NCBI GenBank assembly: GCA_039105265.1
Contig: JAPFFF010000034.1
Location: forward strand, 248,001 to 312,000
Origin: Tritrichomonas musculus
Lineage: Eukaryota > Parabasalia > Tritrichomonadida > Tritrichomonadidae
Direction: 5' to 3'
Length of the DNA: 64,000 nt
Below are positions 1-10,963 of this stretch, piece by piece. The position numbers and the translations under genes were made by a program. The notes under the pieces were generated by a model. That model was not told the origin of the DNA and made no database searches. It worked only from the letters and a program-made list of their open reading frames with translations. Within the stretch, counting starts at the first letter, position 1, and each line of letters opens with the position of its first letter.

Positions 1-447
1 TGTAAAATATCAATAAAATATTTAAAATTTATTGAAAATTGAGTGGAATTTGTTATAGTTTTTTAATAATTGTGAAATTTATTTTGAAATTGAGATAGAA
101 TAAAATAATTCTTTTAAAAAGTTATGAAAACAATTAATTTTAAAAATAATTATATTTTATATAATAATAAAAAAAATGCATTATTTGATTTGATTTATAA
201 CTTTATTTTAAGTAATGAAACAATTTTTGTTACTATATTTGCTTTTATTTCATATTTTTGTAAAAACATTTGTAATTTTTTCATGATAAATAGATTCTGT
301 TTTTATTTTTGATATTTTATACATAAACATATAATAAAAAATAACAAAATAATTTTAATTTTTCTAAAATTGTCAAGATAATAATTCATTTTATTTTTGA
401 AGGAAAGGTTAAAAAAATTGGCCTCTTTAATTATTTATTTTATTAAA
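1..447. other. AT-rich 5' flank of the kinase gene
   Basis: Very AT-rich spacer. A frame of about 60 codons from 124 (plus) is low-complexity Lys/Asn/Ile/Phe and shows no family signature, so I do not call it a gene. A TCATTTT initiator-like motif lies at 386-392, about 55 bases before the kinase ATG. That is farther than is usual for trichomonad initiators. Confidence 0.4.
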
Positions 448-1671
448 ATGGAACTCGAAGATGCGTTCTTTGATACCTCAGACTACGAACTAACTGGCAC
501 CAAGCTTGGTGAAGGTGCCTTTGGGAAAGTCTACCTTGTGAAAAACATTGAAGATGACCAACTCTATGCGGCGAAGATAATTAATATCCAAGGTGACTAC
601 TCAGGAAAAGAGCAAATGAAGCTTATACGTGAAACAGCGATTCTCCACAAGCTTGATCACCCAGCAATTGTCAAATTTTACGGAATCAACTTCCACGATT
701 TTGAAGATCCGTCACAGCTTGCGCCGACGATTCTCACGGAGTACCTGGCGAAAGGATCATTCAAAGATGTCCTCAAGAAGGCTGAGTGCGGCCTTGCTGA
801 CCATGACTGGAGTGCGACGAAGAAGCACATCTGCCTGCTTGGAATCGCTGACGCGATGCGCTACCTGCACGCGAAGGGAATTCTGCACCGCGACCTCAAG
901 CCAGAAAACATCCTCATCGACGGCGACTACAGGCCTCGCGTTGCGGACTTCGGCCTCTCTCGTTGCTTCTCGCAGGCGCTGTCAAGATCTGTTCAATTGT
1001 CGATGACAGGAAAAATCGGGACACCCCTCTACATGGCCCCAGAACTTTTTGAAGACGAGGGCCACTTCAGCACAGGCATCGATGTCTATGCGTTTGCGAT
1101 CCTGGCGTACGAAATCGTGTCAGGCCAAGAACCTTACAAAGAGAAAGGAAAGTCGATCACGATGGCGAATCTTGTTAGGAAGGCCCTGGCTGGTCAGAGG
1201 CCGAAATTTGTTGATGGCATCACTGATCCGATGTGGGAGCTGATAACTCGATGCTGGAGCAAGGACCCTAGCGAGCGTCCTTCATTCGAGGAGATATTCC
1301 AAGAACTGTCAACGAACTTTTCACTTTTTGACGAAGATGTAGACGAAGATGAAATCAAAGACTACCTGGACCATCTTGCTGATGAAAATAAAGTGGAAGG
1401 TGTTGCAAGCACAAGCGAAAGAAAAGAAGATTTTGTTTTTAAATACGATCAGTTGGTCAAGAAGCAAGAGAAAGATAAGAAGATATATTCAGAAATATTG
1501 ATAAAACTTATTGGTAGACAAGACGACATTAGTGATTTATATTTCCCTTCAATTAAAGGAAACATATTGCATGTTGCATGTGAATCAGGAAATCTTGAAG
1601 TTGTGAAATACATCATCTCACTCAACAAGATTGATATCACATCAAAAACTATTTTTATTTATTTTTCATGA
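448..1671 (+). CDS. TKL-like protein kinase with C-terminal ankyrin repeat
   Basis: Protein kinase of about 407 residues, predicted to phosphorylate Ser/Thr. The kinase core fills roughly residues 10-300. It has a Gly-rich loop GEGAFGKVY, the ATP-binding Lys in YAAKII, the catalytic loop LHRDLKPENIL, ADFGLS, and MAPELF before the activation-segment end. One ankyrin repeat (HVACESGNLEVVKYIISLNK) follows near the C terminus. I start at the ATG at 448 because the 17 codons upstream open only with TTG and look non-coding. The kinase core is clearly richer in G and C than the flanks and the ankyrin tail. The frame closes inside the first unit of the 189-bp array that follows, so the present C terminus is probably secondary: the parent gene may have had a longer ankyrin tail. 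The family assignment is inferred from motifs. Confidence 0.85.
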   Translation: MELEDAFFDTSDYELTGTKLGEGAFGKVYLVKNIEDDQLYAAKIINIQGDYSGKEQMKLIRETAILHKLDHPAIVKFYGINFHDFEDPSQLAPTILTEYLAKGSFKDVLKKAECGLADHDWSATKKHICLLGIADAMRYLHAKGILHRDLKPENILIDGDYRPRVADFGLSRCFSQALSRSVQLSMTGKIGTPLYMAPELFEDEGHFSTGIDVYAFAILAYEIVSGQEPYKEKGKSITMANLVRKALAGQRPKFVDGITDPMWELITRCWSKDPSERPSFEEIFQELSTNFSLFDEDVDEDEIKDYLDHLADENKVEGVASTSERKEDFVFKYDQLVKKQEKDKKIYSEILIKLIGRQDDISDLYFPSIKGNILHVACESGNLEVVKYIISLNKIDITSKTIFIYFS

Positions 1672-3640
1672 AATTTCAATCATCATCAATTTATTCCATT
1701 TCAATCATCATAAATATTCATAAAATTCAAAAATAAAAATATTTATTCTACGATATTACATTCTGCATGTAGATCAGGAAATCTTGAAGTTGTGAAATAC
1801 ATCATCTCACTCAACAAGATTGATATCACATCAAAAACTATTTTTATTTATTTTTCATAAAATTTCAATCATCATCAATTTATTCCATTTCAATCATCAT
1901 AAATATTCATGAAATTCAAAAATAAAAATATTTTTGAGACGATATTACATTCTGCATGTGAATCAGGAAATCTTGAAGTTGTGAAATACATCATCTCACT
2001 CAACAAGATTGATATCACATCAAAAACTATTTTTATTTATTTTTCATAAAATTTCAATCATCATCAATTTATTACATTTCAATCATCATAAATATTCATG
2101 GAATTCAAAAATAAAAATATTTTTGAGACGATATTACATTCTGCATGTGAATCAGGAAATCTTGAAGTTGTGAAATACATCATCTCACTCAACAAGATTG
2201 ATATCACATCAAAAACTATTTTTATTTATTTTTCATAAAATTTCAATCATCATCAATTTATTACATTTCAATCATCATCAATTTATTCCATTTCAATCAT
2301 CATAAATATTCATGAAATTCAAAAATAAAAATATTTATTCTACGATATTACATCTTGCATGTAGATCAGGAAATCTTGAAGTTGTGAAATACATCATCTC
2401 ACTCAACAAGATTGATATCACATCAAAAAATATTTTTATTTATTTTTCATTACATTTCAATCATCATCAATTTATGATATTTCAATCATCATAAATATTC
2501 ATGAAATTCAAAAATAAAAATATTTATTCTACGATATTACATCTTGCATGTGAATCAGGAAATCTTGAAGTTGTGAAATACATCATCTCACTCAACAAGA
2601 TTGATATCACATCAAAAAATATTTTTATTTATTTTTCATAAAATTTCAATCATCATCAATTTATTACATTTCAATCATCATAAATATTCATGAAATTCAA
2701 AAATAAAAATATTTATTCTACGATATTACATTCTGCATGTAGATCAGGAAATCTTGAAGTTGTGAAATACATCATCTCACTCAACAAGATTGATATCACA
2801 TCAAAAACTATTTTTATTTATTTTTCATGAAATTTCAATCATCATCAATTTATTCCATTTCAATCATCATAAATATTCATGAAATTCAAAAATAAAAATA
2901 TTTATTCTACGATATTACATTCTGCATGTAGATCAGGAAATCTTGAAGTTGTGAAATACATCATCTCACTCAACAAGATTGATATCACATCAAAAACTAT
3001 TTTTATTTATTTTTCATAAAATTTCAATCATCATCAATTTATTCCATTTCAATCATCATAAATATTCATGAAATTCAAAAATAAAAATATTTATTCTACG
3101 ATATTACATTCTGCATGTAGATCAGGAAATCTTGAAGTTGTGAAATACATCATCTCACTCAACAAGATTGATATCACATCAAAAAATATTTTTATTTATT
3201 TTTCATTACATTTCAATCATCATCAATTTATTTGATTTCAATCATCATAAATATTCATGAAATTCAAAAATAAAAATATTTTTGAGACGATATTACATTC
3301 TGCATGTGAATCAGGAAATCTTGAAGTTGTGAAATACATCATCTCACTCAACAAGATTGATATCACATCAAAAACTATTTTTATTTATTTTTCATAAAAT
3401 TTCAATCATCATCAATTTATGATATTTCAATCATCATAAATATTCATGAAATTCAAAAATAAAAATATTTATTCTACGATATTACATTCTGCATGTAGAT
3501 CAGGAAATCTTGAAGTTGTGAAATACATCATCTCACTCAACAAGATTGATATCACATCAAAAACTATTTTTATTTATTTTTCATAAAATTTCAACCATCA
3601 TCAATTTATTACATTTCAATCATCATAAATATTCATGGAA
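1563..3640 (+). repeat. 189-bp tandem array encoding ankyrin-repeat fragments
   Basis: Eleven near-identical units. The anchor word gatattacat recurs at 1752, 1941, 2130, 2344, 2533, 2722, 2911, 3100, 3289 and 3478, with the first unit (diverged anchor) at about 1563. The period is 189 bp, except one step of 214 bp that carries a 25-bp internal duplication. Each unit holds about one ankyrin repeat (SGNLEVVKYIISLNKIDITS) followed by an AT-rich stretch with two in-frame stops, one after IFIYFS and one before the next ATG. Since 189 is 63 codons, the frame is kept between units until the 214-bp step. Units differ mainly by alternating short words (tattctacg versus tttgagacg, and tgtagatc versus tgtgaatc), which suggests recent unequal exchange. 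The array interrupts or ends the kinase gene. Confidence 0.9.
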
Positions 3641-3739
3641 TTCTTACTTTATATGATTTTTAAAACAGCCATTGAAATCTCAAAAGATAATGGATTTAGT
3701 GATATTGCTCAGTTTCTTACTAAACAAATAAAAAAATGA
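3635..3739 (+). pseudogene. Detached C-terminal end of an ankyrin protein
   Basis: A 34-codon frame ending in AIEISKDNGFSDIAQFLTKQ, the usual closing helix of trichomonad ankyrin proteins. It directly follows the last 189-bp unit and is in a different frame from the kinase. It is probably the original 3' end of the kinase/ankyrin gene, now cut off by the stop-bearing array. Confidence 0.6.
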
Positions 3740-4423
3740 TTCAGTATAAAAATATTTCATTTTCTACTGTTTTAAGAATTTTGACAAACAGTTAACATAT
3801 TATAAGATTAAGTCAATACTGATAAATTAACTTTTTTGAATAAAAATAATATTTAATTCTACTACTGGTTAGGTTTTAAAATGTTTTTTAGGAAATATAA
3901 TAGAAACGATAATTCTTGCATTCAAAATATATTTTTTATAATTTGTATTTCTGCAAAAGAGAAATGGAAATTCTCATAATTAAATCTATTATGCATAATA
4001 TCATTCAATTTTTCATTTTGAGATATAAATAAGAAAATATTAAAAATAATATATGAATTATCATTCCTTTTTTTTTTTTTTTTTTTTCAGAATTTTCATT
4101 TATCAACAACTTAGTCATTAGATTTAATTCGAAATAAGTTGTTTTTTGTGATTTTTATTCTATGTAAAAATCATGTTTGAATGATTTTGCACAGTATTTT
4201 TTACAAAAGTTTCTGACTTTTTTCAAAACTTCGATACAAGTTCATTATTGGCTTTAACCTCCTGAAATAATAAACATAAAGTATGATAATAATTCCAAAA
4301 AAAAAAAATTGAAGGATTTTTTTGTGATTTAATTTCATTATTAAATCATTTAAATGACATCTGCTCCATTAAAAATATTGAGAGAGAAATTATGAGTAGC
4401 ATTACTGAAAGGATTTTTTTATT
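3740..4423. other. AT-rich spacer
   Basis: No reading frame, RNA gene or repeat recognised. It contains a run of Ts at about 4070-4087 and short A runs only. Confidence 0.5.
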
Positions 4424-5580
4424 TCATGACAAGTTTTGAGTTAGGGAATGATATGAGAGACAGATTTTGGCATCCTTCGAAGCAATTTTAATCAATGTTT
4501 CGCTCATAAATATGACTAAATTCAACTTTGAATAACAAGACAAAGTTACTTTGCTAACTTTTGTCACGTTTGTAGGAAATGTTAAACTTTGAACGATAGA
4601 AAAAGCAAATGCGTAATCTCCAATGTAGAACAATTGACAGTCTTTATCAAATTCAATTTTTGAGAGATTTTTGCAATCCAAGAAAGCTTTCTTGTGGGTA
4701 TATTTGACACTTTTTGGGATGAAAATGTTTTTTAAAGCAGAATTTGAGAAGGTTTTTCTTTCAATTGAAACCAGCTCAGAATTAGAATCAATTGTAACTG
4801 ACTTTAGTTTATCACAGCCGTAGAAAGCAAAAGTCTTTATGTACTTGACAATTGATGGAATAGAAACAGAAGAAATGTCACGACAAGCGAAAACAATTGG
4901 GTCGAAATGATTAAGATTTTCTTTTGACTTCCCAAAAAAGACTTTGTGGCCTTCATCGAGGTATTTGAAGTGTTCATTTTCATGTGACAAAACAACTGTT
5001 GTCAAATTTTTATTGTAAAAACACCATCCATTGTGAATATTTACAACTTTTGAATGAATTGGTGTTTGATAAAAAGTTTCCTTTTCAAAAGCTTGAAGTT
5101 ATGAACTTTCTTCAAAATCAACTTTTTTGGGAGAAGAACAGCCAGAGAAGCATTTCTTGCCTATTTGTTGGACACTTTTTGGAATCCAGATGCTTCGTAA
5201 TGATGTTGAAACAAATGCATTTTTATCAATTGAAACAAGTTGAGACTTCTTATCAAAAATGACAATTTGTAAGCCATAACAGTAATAAAATGAATAAGGT
5301 GAAATGTGTTTAATATTTTCTAGAATGGCTGCAACATTAATACTGCTTGTACCCAAAATAACCGTATCATAAACCGTTGATTAAGAGTCTGTCTTTTTAA
5401 AAACCATTGTTTGATGAAGGACAGACAAATGCTTGTTTTTCTATGAAATCGTGATATATTTCATTCACAAATGTTTTGCCACTGAAGTTCTCATGATTTT
5501 GAGGAAAACAAACTTCTTCCATCAATGTGTTTGTGAATGCATTCAATTCAATTACACCTCTGAATATTCCCCAAATAACC
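4424..5580 (-). pseudogene. BspA-like leucine-rich repeat surface protein, broken
   Basis: Remnant of a BspA-like (LRR_5/TpLRR) protein, a large trichomonad surface family linked to adhesion. Three minus-strand frames carry the repeat pattern: 5397-5624, 5099-5356 and 4424-5005. Typical pieces are SIPSIVKYIKTFAFYGCDKL, NAFVSTSLRSIWIPKSV and KKCFSGCSSPKKVDF. They follow in order but in different frames, implying at least two frameshifts, one near 5090 and one near 5370-5395. The start codons are not natural ATGs, so neither end of the gene is certain. No signal peptide or membrane tail is visible. The upstream end lies next to the Polinton, which may have truncated it. Confidence 0.75.
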
Positions 5581-5842
5581 AAATTTTTGTTCCCCAGCTT
5601 GGGGAGCATGGGGAATGCATTCAAATTATTAAAAAATGAAAAATCTTTTGATATATCGAGAAACTTTACATAATAGGGCCAAATACTCTATATATATTTA
5701 TATCAAATTATTTTGATTTGCTTATTTTTAAGAATTAACTTTTATGTAACCACTTTTTTTTTTTTCGCTACATAAAATGTGGTTACATTTCCCCAAAATT
5801 TTTTCCCCTGGGGAGGATTTTTTCCCCAATTCTGAGGTCTAA

Positions 5843-6139
5843 TTTATAATTAAGTCCAAAGATGAGTCAATAGACAAACTCCCTGGTTATAGGTTAATCA
5901 AGACACAAAACAAAAATATTGCACAAACACTTAAGGGAGGCAAGAGAGGTATTGTGGAGAAGATTATTTCTTATGATACAACAAAGAACAAATATAAAAT
6001 TAAATACAGCGAAGGTACAGAAGACATCATACCGGCTAAAAATTTACGAGAAGGTGCTCCAACAAAGCTATCTAATCTTGAAGTGGATTACTGGTCAAAG
6101 AAGAAAAATATACCCAACAATATAAAGAAATGGATTTAA
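5843..6139 (+). CDS. Small Polinton protein, Tudor/chromo-like segment
   Basis: Open frame at the left edge of the Polinton; the start is not determined. The pattern GGKRGIVEKIISYDTTKNKY followed by an acidic turn and PAKNL resembles a small beta-barrel of Tudor or chromo type. Such folds often form the C-terminal part of integrases. That makes a link to the integrase possible, but this is a guess from pattern only. It ends 11 bases before the packaging ATPase. Confidence 0.35.
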   Translation, partial: FIIKSKDESIDKLPGYRLIKTQNKNIAQTLKGGKRGIVEKIISYDTTKNKYKIKYSEGTEDIIPAKNLREGAPTKLSNLEVDYWSKKKNIPNNIKKWI

Positions 6140-6149
6140 CCACAAATAA

Positions 6150-7007
6150 ATGTCTAAACAAATAATGAAAGAAGTGGAATCCTTAATCCAAAAGACAATG
6201 AAGAAGAACCAGAAAGAGATAGAGGGAGCATTGATGAAGCCATTACATCCTTCCTACCCTTTTAGTACGAATGGAATTTATTTTCTTATTGGTAAACCAG
6301 GTGCAGGTAAGAGTTATTGGTTGTGGAAACACATACTAATTACTGAACGTCTATTTAAGCATCCGTACTATCAAAAAATAATATTTTGCTCAAGTTCTGG
6401 AAAAGCAGACAAAACGGCTGAGGCAATGAGTAAAGAGGTAAAGACACCAATAGTATATCTTAATGAATCCCAATTGATGGATTACCTAAAGAAACACCTC
6501 AAAAGAAAAATAAAATATTATGCAATGGTTAAACATGTATTATCTAAGATGAAGGAAACAAATGAAGAAATGCAGAGACTTATAAACAAGCACTCCCTCC
6601 AAGAAATAGATGATAGAATAGTATATATAGCCAATAAGTTAGTAAAATACCAAACCTCTTCTTACCCATATAATACACTAATAATATTGGATGACTGTGC
6701 AGGAAGCGATTTGTTAACACATAATAATACAGAATTCCTTAGACTATTAACCAAGACAAGACATTATAATATTACCTGCATCATGGCTATTCAGACAATC
6801 AGATTCGTACACATAAAAGCAAAAAGATTGGCCACGGATATCATATGCTATAGTGGATACTCAGAAGAAGATTTTACTTCCTTGCTTCAACAAACAAATA
6901 ACAACCTTAATATCAAGAAGACGGTAAAAGAATATTTACAGCATAGAGATCTTCATTCAAAATTTATTATGAACATAACCGCCAATAAATATTACTTTGA
7001 AAAGTAG
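6150..7007 (+). CDS. Polinton packaging ATPase (FtsK/HerA type)
   Basis: 285 residues, the usual length for the genome-packaging ATPase of Polintons and related viruses, which drives DNA into the capsid. Walker A is GKPGAGKS at about residue 49. Walker B is LIILDDCAGSD at about residue 176. A following Thr/His-containing segment (TKTRHYNIT) fits the sensor region of this family. The ATG sits in AATAAATG. The frame looks whole. It lies just upstream of the capsid block, the normal neighbour of this gene in Polintons. Confidence 0.85.
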   Translation: MSKQIMKEVESLIQKTMKKNQKEIEGALMKPLHPSYPFSTNGIYFLIGKPGAGKSYWLWKHILITERLFKHPYYQKIIFCSSSGKADKTAEAMSKEVKTPIVYLNESQLMDYLKKHLKRKIKYYAMVKHVLSKMKETNEEMQRLINKHSLQEIDDRIVYIANKLVKYQTSSYPYNTLIILDDCAGSDLLTHNNTEFLRLLTKTRHYNITCIMAIQTIRFVHIKAKRLATDIICYSGYSEEDFTSLLQQTNNNLNIKKTVKEYLQHRDLHSKFIMNITANKYYFEK

Positions 7008-7024
7008 TTTTATTTGTAAATTAA

Positions 7025-7555
7025 ATGCCTTCAGGAACAATCGATTCTGGAAAATATATTCAATCTACTACACCAGATTCTGGTGGTAGTACTTTTGGGA
7101 AATTTATAAATAATGCATGGAATTCTGTAAAATCTGGTTTTGGGAAAGTAAGTAAATTCATTGGCGATAGTGCAGTTGGGAAAGCTAGCAAGTGGGTTTG
7201 GAAGAATAAGATACCGGTACTAAATACCGTAGGAGGAGCAACACAAGCTTTTGGAACAATAACAGGTAACCCAGCAGCAATAGGTATAGGTAAAGGATTG
7301 ACAACAATAGCAAGTGGAATAAGAGAAGGAGAAGTAAAGGCAGCATTAGAAAAGAATATAGCAGAAAGACAACCTAATCCGTTAGGTAGTAATGTAATGT
7401 ATGCAGATTTTCCACGCATTCATTATTCGAGAAAGCCAGCTGCTTATAAAATATATCAGAACAGAAGTAAATATGTGGACGAAGCAGAAGCACATATAGC
7501 GAAATTGAATAAAAGAAAGAGAAAGAAATCAAGAAAAACAAAGAAAACTCAATAA
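7025..7555 (+). CDS. Polinton structural-type protein, Gly-rich with basic tail
   Basis: 176 residues, not assigned to a family with confidence. It has a Gly/Ser-rich N terminus and a hydrophobic glycine-rich middle (AIGIGKGLTTIASG at about residues 85-98). The C terminus is strongly basic (KLNKRKRKKSRKTKK). A basic tail and a position between ATPase and capsid genes suggest a virion core or membrane-lytic (pVI-like) protein, but that is inference. It starts at TTAAATG 17 bases after the ATPase. Confidence 0.55.
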   Translation: MPSGTIDSGKYIQSTTPDSGGSTFGKFINNAWNSVKSGFGKVSKFIGDSAVGKASKWVWKNKIPVLNTVGGATQAFGTITGNPAAIGIGKGLTTIASGIREGEVKAALEKNIAERQPNPLGSNVMYADFPRIHYSRKPAAYKIYQNRSKYVDEAEAHIAKLNKRKRKKSRKTKKTQ

Positions 7556-7586
7556 AACTCAATAAAATGATTTTTTTATCAATTAA

Positions 7587-8162
7587 ATGTCTAAGCATTT
7601 GACAGGATCAAAAAGATTGCAGGTAATACAGAACTGGCTTAATGGTCGTGAGGACCCTGATTGGGATGTGCTTCCTACCAAAAAAGAAAACAAATATATA
7701 GTAAAAAGAAGAGAGCAACCATTAACAAAACCACCACCTGAACCATTAACTAAAACAGAAACGATTGAAGAAAAAGTTGTTGGTCAGAATTCCGACCCAC
7801 CTGAGGAACCGGTAAAAGAAATACCAAAACCCAAAAAACCAATAATTGAAGAACAACCAAAACAAGTATATGATCCAACAATAAATATAGAAATACTAAA
7901 TCAATTAAAGCTATTAGGCGAAGAGTTTAAAAACGAAAGGGCTAAGAAAGAACAGAAGAAAATGATAAAAGATGTAATACAAAAACAAATGAGAAAACCA
8001 TATTATCCACAGTATACTCAGCCACAATACATAAACGCCTTGAGCCAAGAAGTCCAAGAACCAAATCAAATAGAAGACGAATCAGAAGAGGAACCAATAC
8101 CAGTAATCCCACCTCAACCTATTCGTAGAAGGCGAAATAATATTTTCTCTGATATGATTTAA
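7587..8162 (+). CDS. Polinton protein, Pro/Glu/Lys-rich, unknown
   Basis: 191 residues. The N terminus (LTGSKRLQVIQNWLNGREDP) is predicted helical. A long Pro/Glu/Lys-rich stretch follows (about residues 45-95), then a charged coiled-coil-like part and a basic end near RRRRNN. Low-complexity linkers of this kind are common in capsid-associated proteins, but no family is recognised. The start is TTAAATG, and the major capsid gene follows after 31 bases. Confidence 0.5.
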   Translation: MSKHLTGSKRLQVIQNWLNGREDPDWDVLPTKKENKYIVKRREQPLTKPPPEPLTKTETIEEKVVGQNSDPPEEPVKEIPKPKKPIIEEQPKQVYDPTINIEILNQLKLLGEEFKNERAKKEQKKMIKDVIQKQMRKPYYPQYTQPQYINALSQEVQEPNQIEDESEEEPIPVIPPQPIRRRRNNIFSDMI

Positions 8163-8193
8163 TTTGCTTTTATTATTTTTCTCAAAAGAAAAT

Positions 8194-9768
8194 ATGTTAA
8201 ATCCAGAAATTGAACTAAGGACGTCAGCTGAAACATGTACCCAAATTGCTAGCTATTTTGATATTGTTGATAATTGTATAGCCTTGTCTGATACCAACAA
8301 GCAATACACAATTAGTCCTCAAACATCATATTCTCCATCGCCTCCAATACCTCAAGGCTCATATACAAGTGCAATTATATCACCTAACACAAACAATACA
8401 GCAGATATATATAATGGATTTATTAGGGCAGATATGGAGGTAAAGATTAAAGAAATGGCAGAACAACAAGTTAAAGCAACAATTGATGGTGAATATCAAT
8501 TTAATAGAGTATGGTTTGGTTTCAAGGATGCTAGAGATGCTGTTGAGAAATATGAAATAGTAGCTAACGGAATAACGATATATACCCAGAACTTTGGTTG
8601 CGAAGAATCATTTCTAACTGCATGTTGTGCCAATGAAACAACAAAGAGAGCAGATGTATATTCAAAGGCTAGACATAAAGATATATGGAATGGTAATTCA
8701 GGCAGCAGAACAGGATTTATTGTTGATTGGGCCGAAGGATGGAAAGACAAAACATATAAAATTCACCTAAAGATTGATTTAAGAAGGTTCTTACCATTAT
8801 CAAATATTAAATACCTTCCAGCATTTGCAGGCAAGATTGAACTCCGATTATTCTTTTCATGTGAAGGTATGGTATGTTGTCCTATGGGTCCAGGAAAAAG
8901 TTTTGAACATAATAATGTTGTTAATTCAACTTACACATTACCAATCATCACAAATGAATTTACACCCATTAAAGAACCAATTATTATGTATACAGGTTTA
9001 ACTAATAAAGTACTAACAGCAAAAGACAGAACATTTCAAGTCACTAAATATGAGATTACTGAGTGTTCATCTATTATTCCTTGTTTTGGTATAGAAGATA
9101 ATATTTATTCCAGTCTAGTACAAAGATATGCTGACCCAACTCATCCACTAACATTTCCAACCCAAACACTTTCTGTCTATACTACTACTGCTCCATTAAA
9201 GAATCCGAATTGTAAATCCACCTGCACCATTACTCCACGTTTTGTTGATTCCATATTTTGTCTATTTCCAGAAAAGCATACCCATCACACAGTATTTAGG
9301 AATCCACAATTTAAGTTGTTCCAATTGAACTGTGGAGGATATGGAAACATACCTGCTAAAGCTTTTGGCACAACTAATGAATACCCAGAGTTCCTTGAAT
9401 ATTGTCAGAACGCAATGAACATGAATGGAGGATAGAGTGGATTTAATAAAGAAGTTGTTGCATCATTAACCAATGACCATCCATACGCACGCTCTATTGG
9501 AAATTATCCTGATGACCGAACAAGTTTCTTTATTGCTCTCCCAACTGAAACTGATAATACATATCAACAAGGATTAACCTCTTTGTCACCAATTAATTTT
9601 GAAATAATTGTAACACAAGAAACAGGTGAAAGTACATATGCAAAAGATGTTCAAACACCACCTTTAATTTGTCTCTTATTTGATTCTTCTATATCTATCT
9701 TAGTTCAACCAAATGGTATGCCTCCTTTAGTTCGCTTAGGGAACTATGATCTGACCTCAAGGGATTAA
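8194..9768 (+). pseudogene. Polinton major capsid protein, broken
   Basis: Major capsid protein, the main shell subunit, expected to fold as a double jelly roll. Support comes from its position after the packaging ATPase and its length class of about 500 residues. Beta-rich segments with aromatic and Gly/Pro turns also fit, for example EYQFNRVWFGF, IVDWAEGWKDKTYKIHLKID and GKIELRLFFSCEG. Assignment is by pattern and gene order, not by alignment. The gene looks broken at about one point. I take the ATG at 8194 rather than an upstream TTG, because the upstream codons are T-rich leader. Confidence 0.65.
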
Positions 9769-9835
9769 ATAACAAAAATAATTGCGTCTTTCTATTTTAA
9801 TTATATTTTTTATTATCACTATACATAAATACAAA

Positions 9836-10438
9836 ATGACAGAAGAACAAGTTATAGATTTTGTTACACTCAAAGATTTTGAAAATGAATATGAAATACT
9901 GAATCAGTACCCCTACACCATTCGTAGAAAGAAAGATCATTATGTCGTGAAGGAAAGTATTAACAAAAGTAATGGATATGTTCAGGTAAATTTAAGTGGA
10001 AAGCCATATCAAAAGCATAGGATTATAGCCAAACAGTTCATACCAAACCCAAATGACTTGCCTTTCATTGATCATATTTCACGTGACAGAACAGATTATC
10101 ATTTATCGAACTTACGTTGGGTGTCAGCAAGTGAAAATAACAGAAATGCTTCAGGAAGACACGGTGTTTCATATGAATTTATAGACAATATACCAGACGA
10201 AGCAATTGTTATTACTCACTATGATTTAAGGAATGAAAGAAGATATTTTGCTGAAAATAAGTATTATTACTATTATGATGAAGACATATTCTATGAACGA
10301 ATAACTGATGATGTTTATAGAGTTATGCACATTAATACAGCTAAAAGTGGTAGAAAATTCATTGCGACAAGAGATATAAATAATAAGCAAACAACATTCT
10401 ACATCCATACTTTCAAACAACAATACGGATTAGACTAA
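9836..10438 (+). CDS. HNH homing-type endonuclease (NUMOD4-HNH)
   Basis: About 200 residues. The N terminus (FENEYEILNQYPYTIRRK) matches the NUMOD4-like module, and KHRIIAKQFIPNPNDLPFIDH with LSNLRWVSASENNRNA is the HNH_3 nuclease core with its trailing Asn-rich helix. Such genes cut DNA and spread themselves inside viruses and mobile elements. A close paralogue lies at 11488-12060. Both are preceded by the same leader, tacataaatacaa(a)atga, so the cassette seems to have moved or duplicated together with its 5' leader. The frame looks whole. Confidence 0.8.
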   Translation: MTEEQVIDFVTLKDFENEYEILNQYPYTIRRKKDHYVVKESINKSNGYVQVNLSGKPYQKHRIIAKQFIPNPNDLPFIDHISRDRTDYHLSNLRWVSASENNRNASGRHGVSYEFIDNIPDEAIVITHYDLRNERRYFAENKYYYYYDEDIFYERITDDVYRVMHINTAKSGRKFIATRDINNKQTTFYIHTFKQQYGLD

Positions 10439-10474
10439 AAAAATTTTATTTATATTTTTTTATTTCCATACAAA

Positions 10475-10924
10475 ATGCAAGACCAATATAAAGTTTATGA
10501 TTACATCAATAATGTTATTTCCCTCGCTGATAACCCTGAAGATTTTAAGGAAAGTAATTTCGCTATCCTTTGTGATCGATATCCCATTCAACTTTCAAAA
10601 AATAAATATTTAGCAAAAGTCATCTACATATCAATTAAGGCGGACAAGAACGTATGGAGGATATATCCAGACAAAATTAAAGAATATGATATAGAACACA
10701 TAGTATTAAATACTAACTCAAGAAGGAAAATTAATTATAAAATGCAAGAATTCTTTGTTAATGGTTCAAATAAGGAACAAAATTATGAGGAATACAGTTA
10801 TTACAATTATTCAATAGAATTAGCATCCAAAAAGACTAAAACAATGATAGAGGAATTACGTAAGAAATATGAATTAAATACACCCGAACTATTTATCGGT
10901 CTCCATCAAGAGCTAGTTCTGTAA
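10475..10924 (+). CDS. Polinton hypothetical protein (149 aa)
   Basis: Unrecognised. It is mixed alpha/beta with a Lys/Glu-rich helix near the C terminus (SKKTKTMIEELRKKYELN). The start ATG follows a T-rich leader (tttttttatttccatacaaa), as for other genes of this element. It lies between the two HNH genes. No membrane segment or catalytic motif is visible. Confidence 0.5.
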   Translation: MQDQYKVYDYINNVISLADNPEDFKESNFAILCDRYPIQLSKNKYLAKVIYISIKADKNVWRIYPDKIKEYDIEHIVLNTNSRRKINYKMQEFFVNGSNKEQNYEEYSYYNYSIELASKKTKTMIEELRKKYELNTPELFIGLHQELVL

Positions 10925-10963
10925 GTCGGAATCTCGACTGACCAATTTTTTTTTGAAAAAGAA

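Noticed and set aside
124-312. 62-codon frame upstream of the kinase
   Set aside because: Low-complexity AT-rich translation without a family pattern or initiator.
1563-3640. CRISPR-like array
   Set aside because: Whole 189-bp units are near-identical without unique spacers and encode ankyrin fragments, so this is a tandem duplication.
7060-7419. 119-codon minus frame opposite a Polinton gene
   Set aside because: Antisense shadow of the Gly-rich Polinton protein at 7025-7555.
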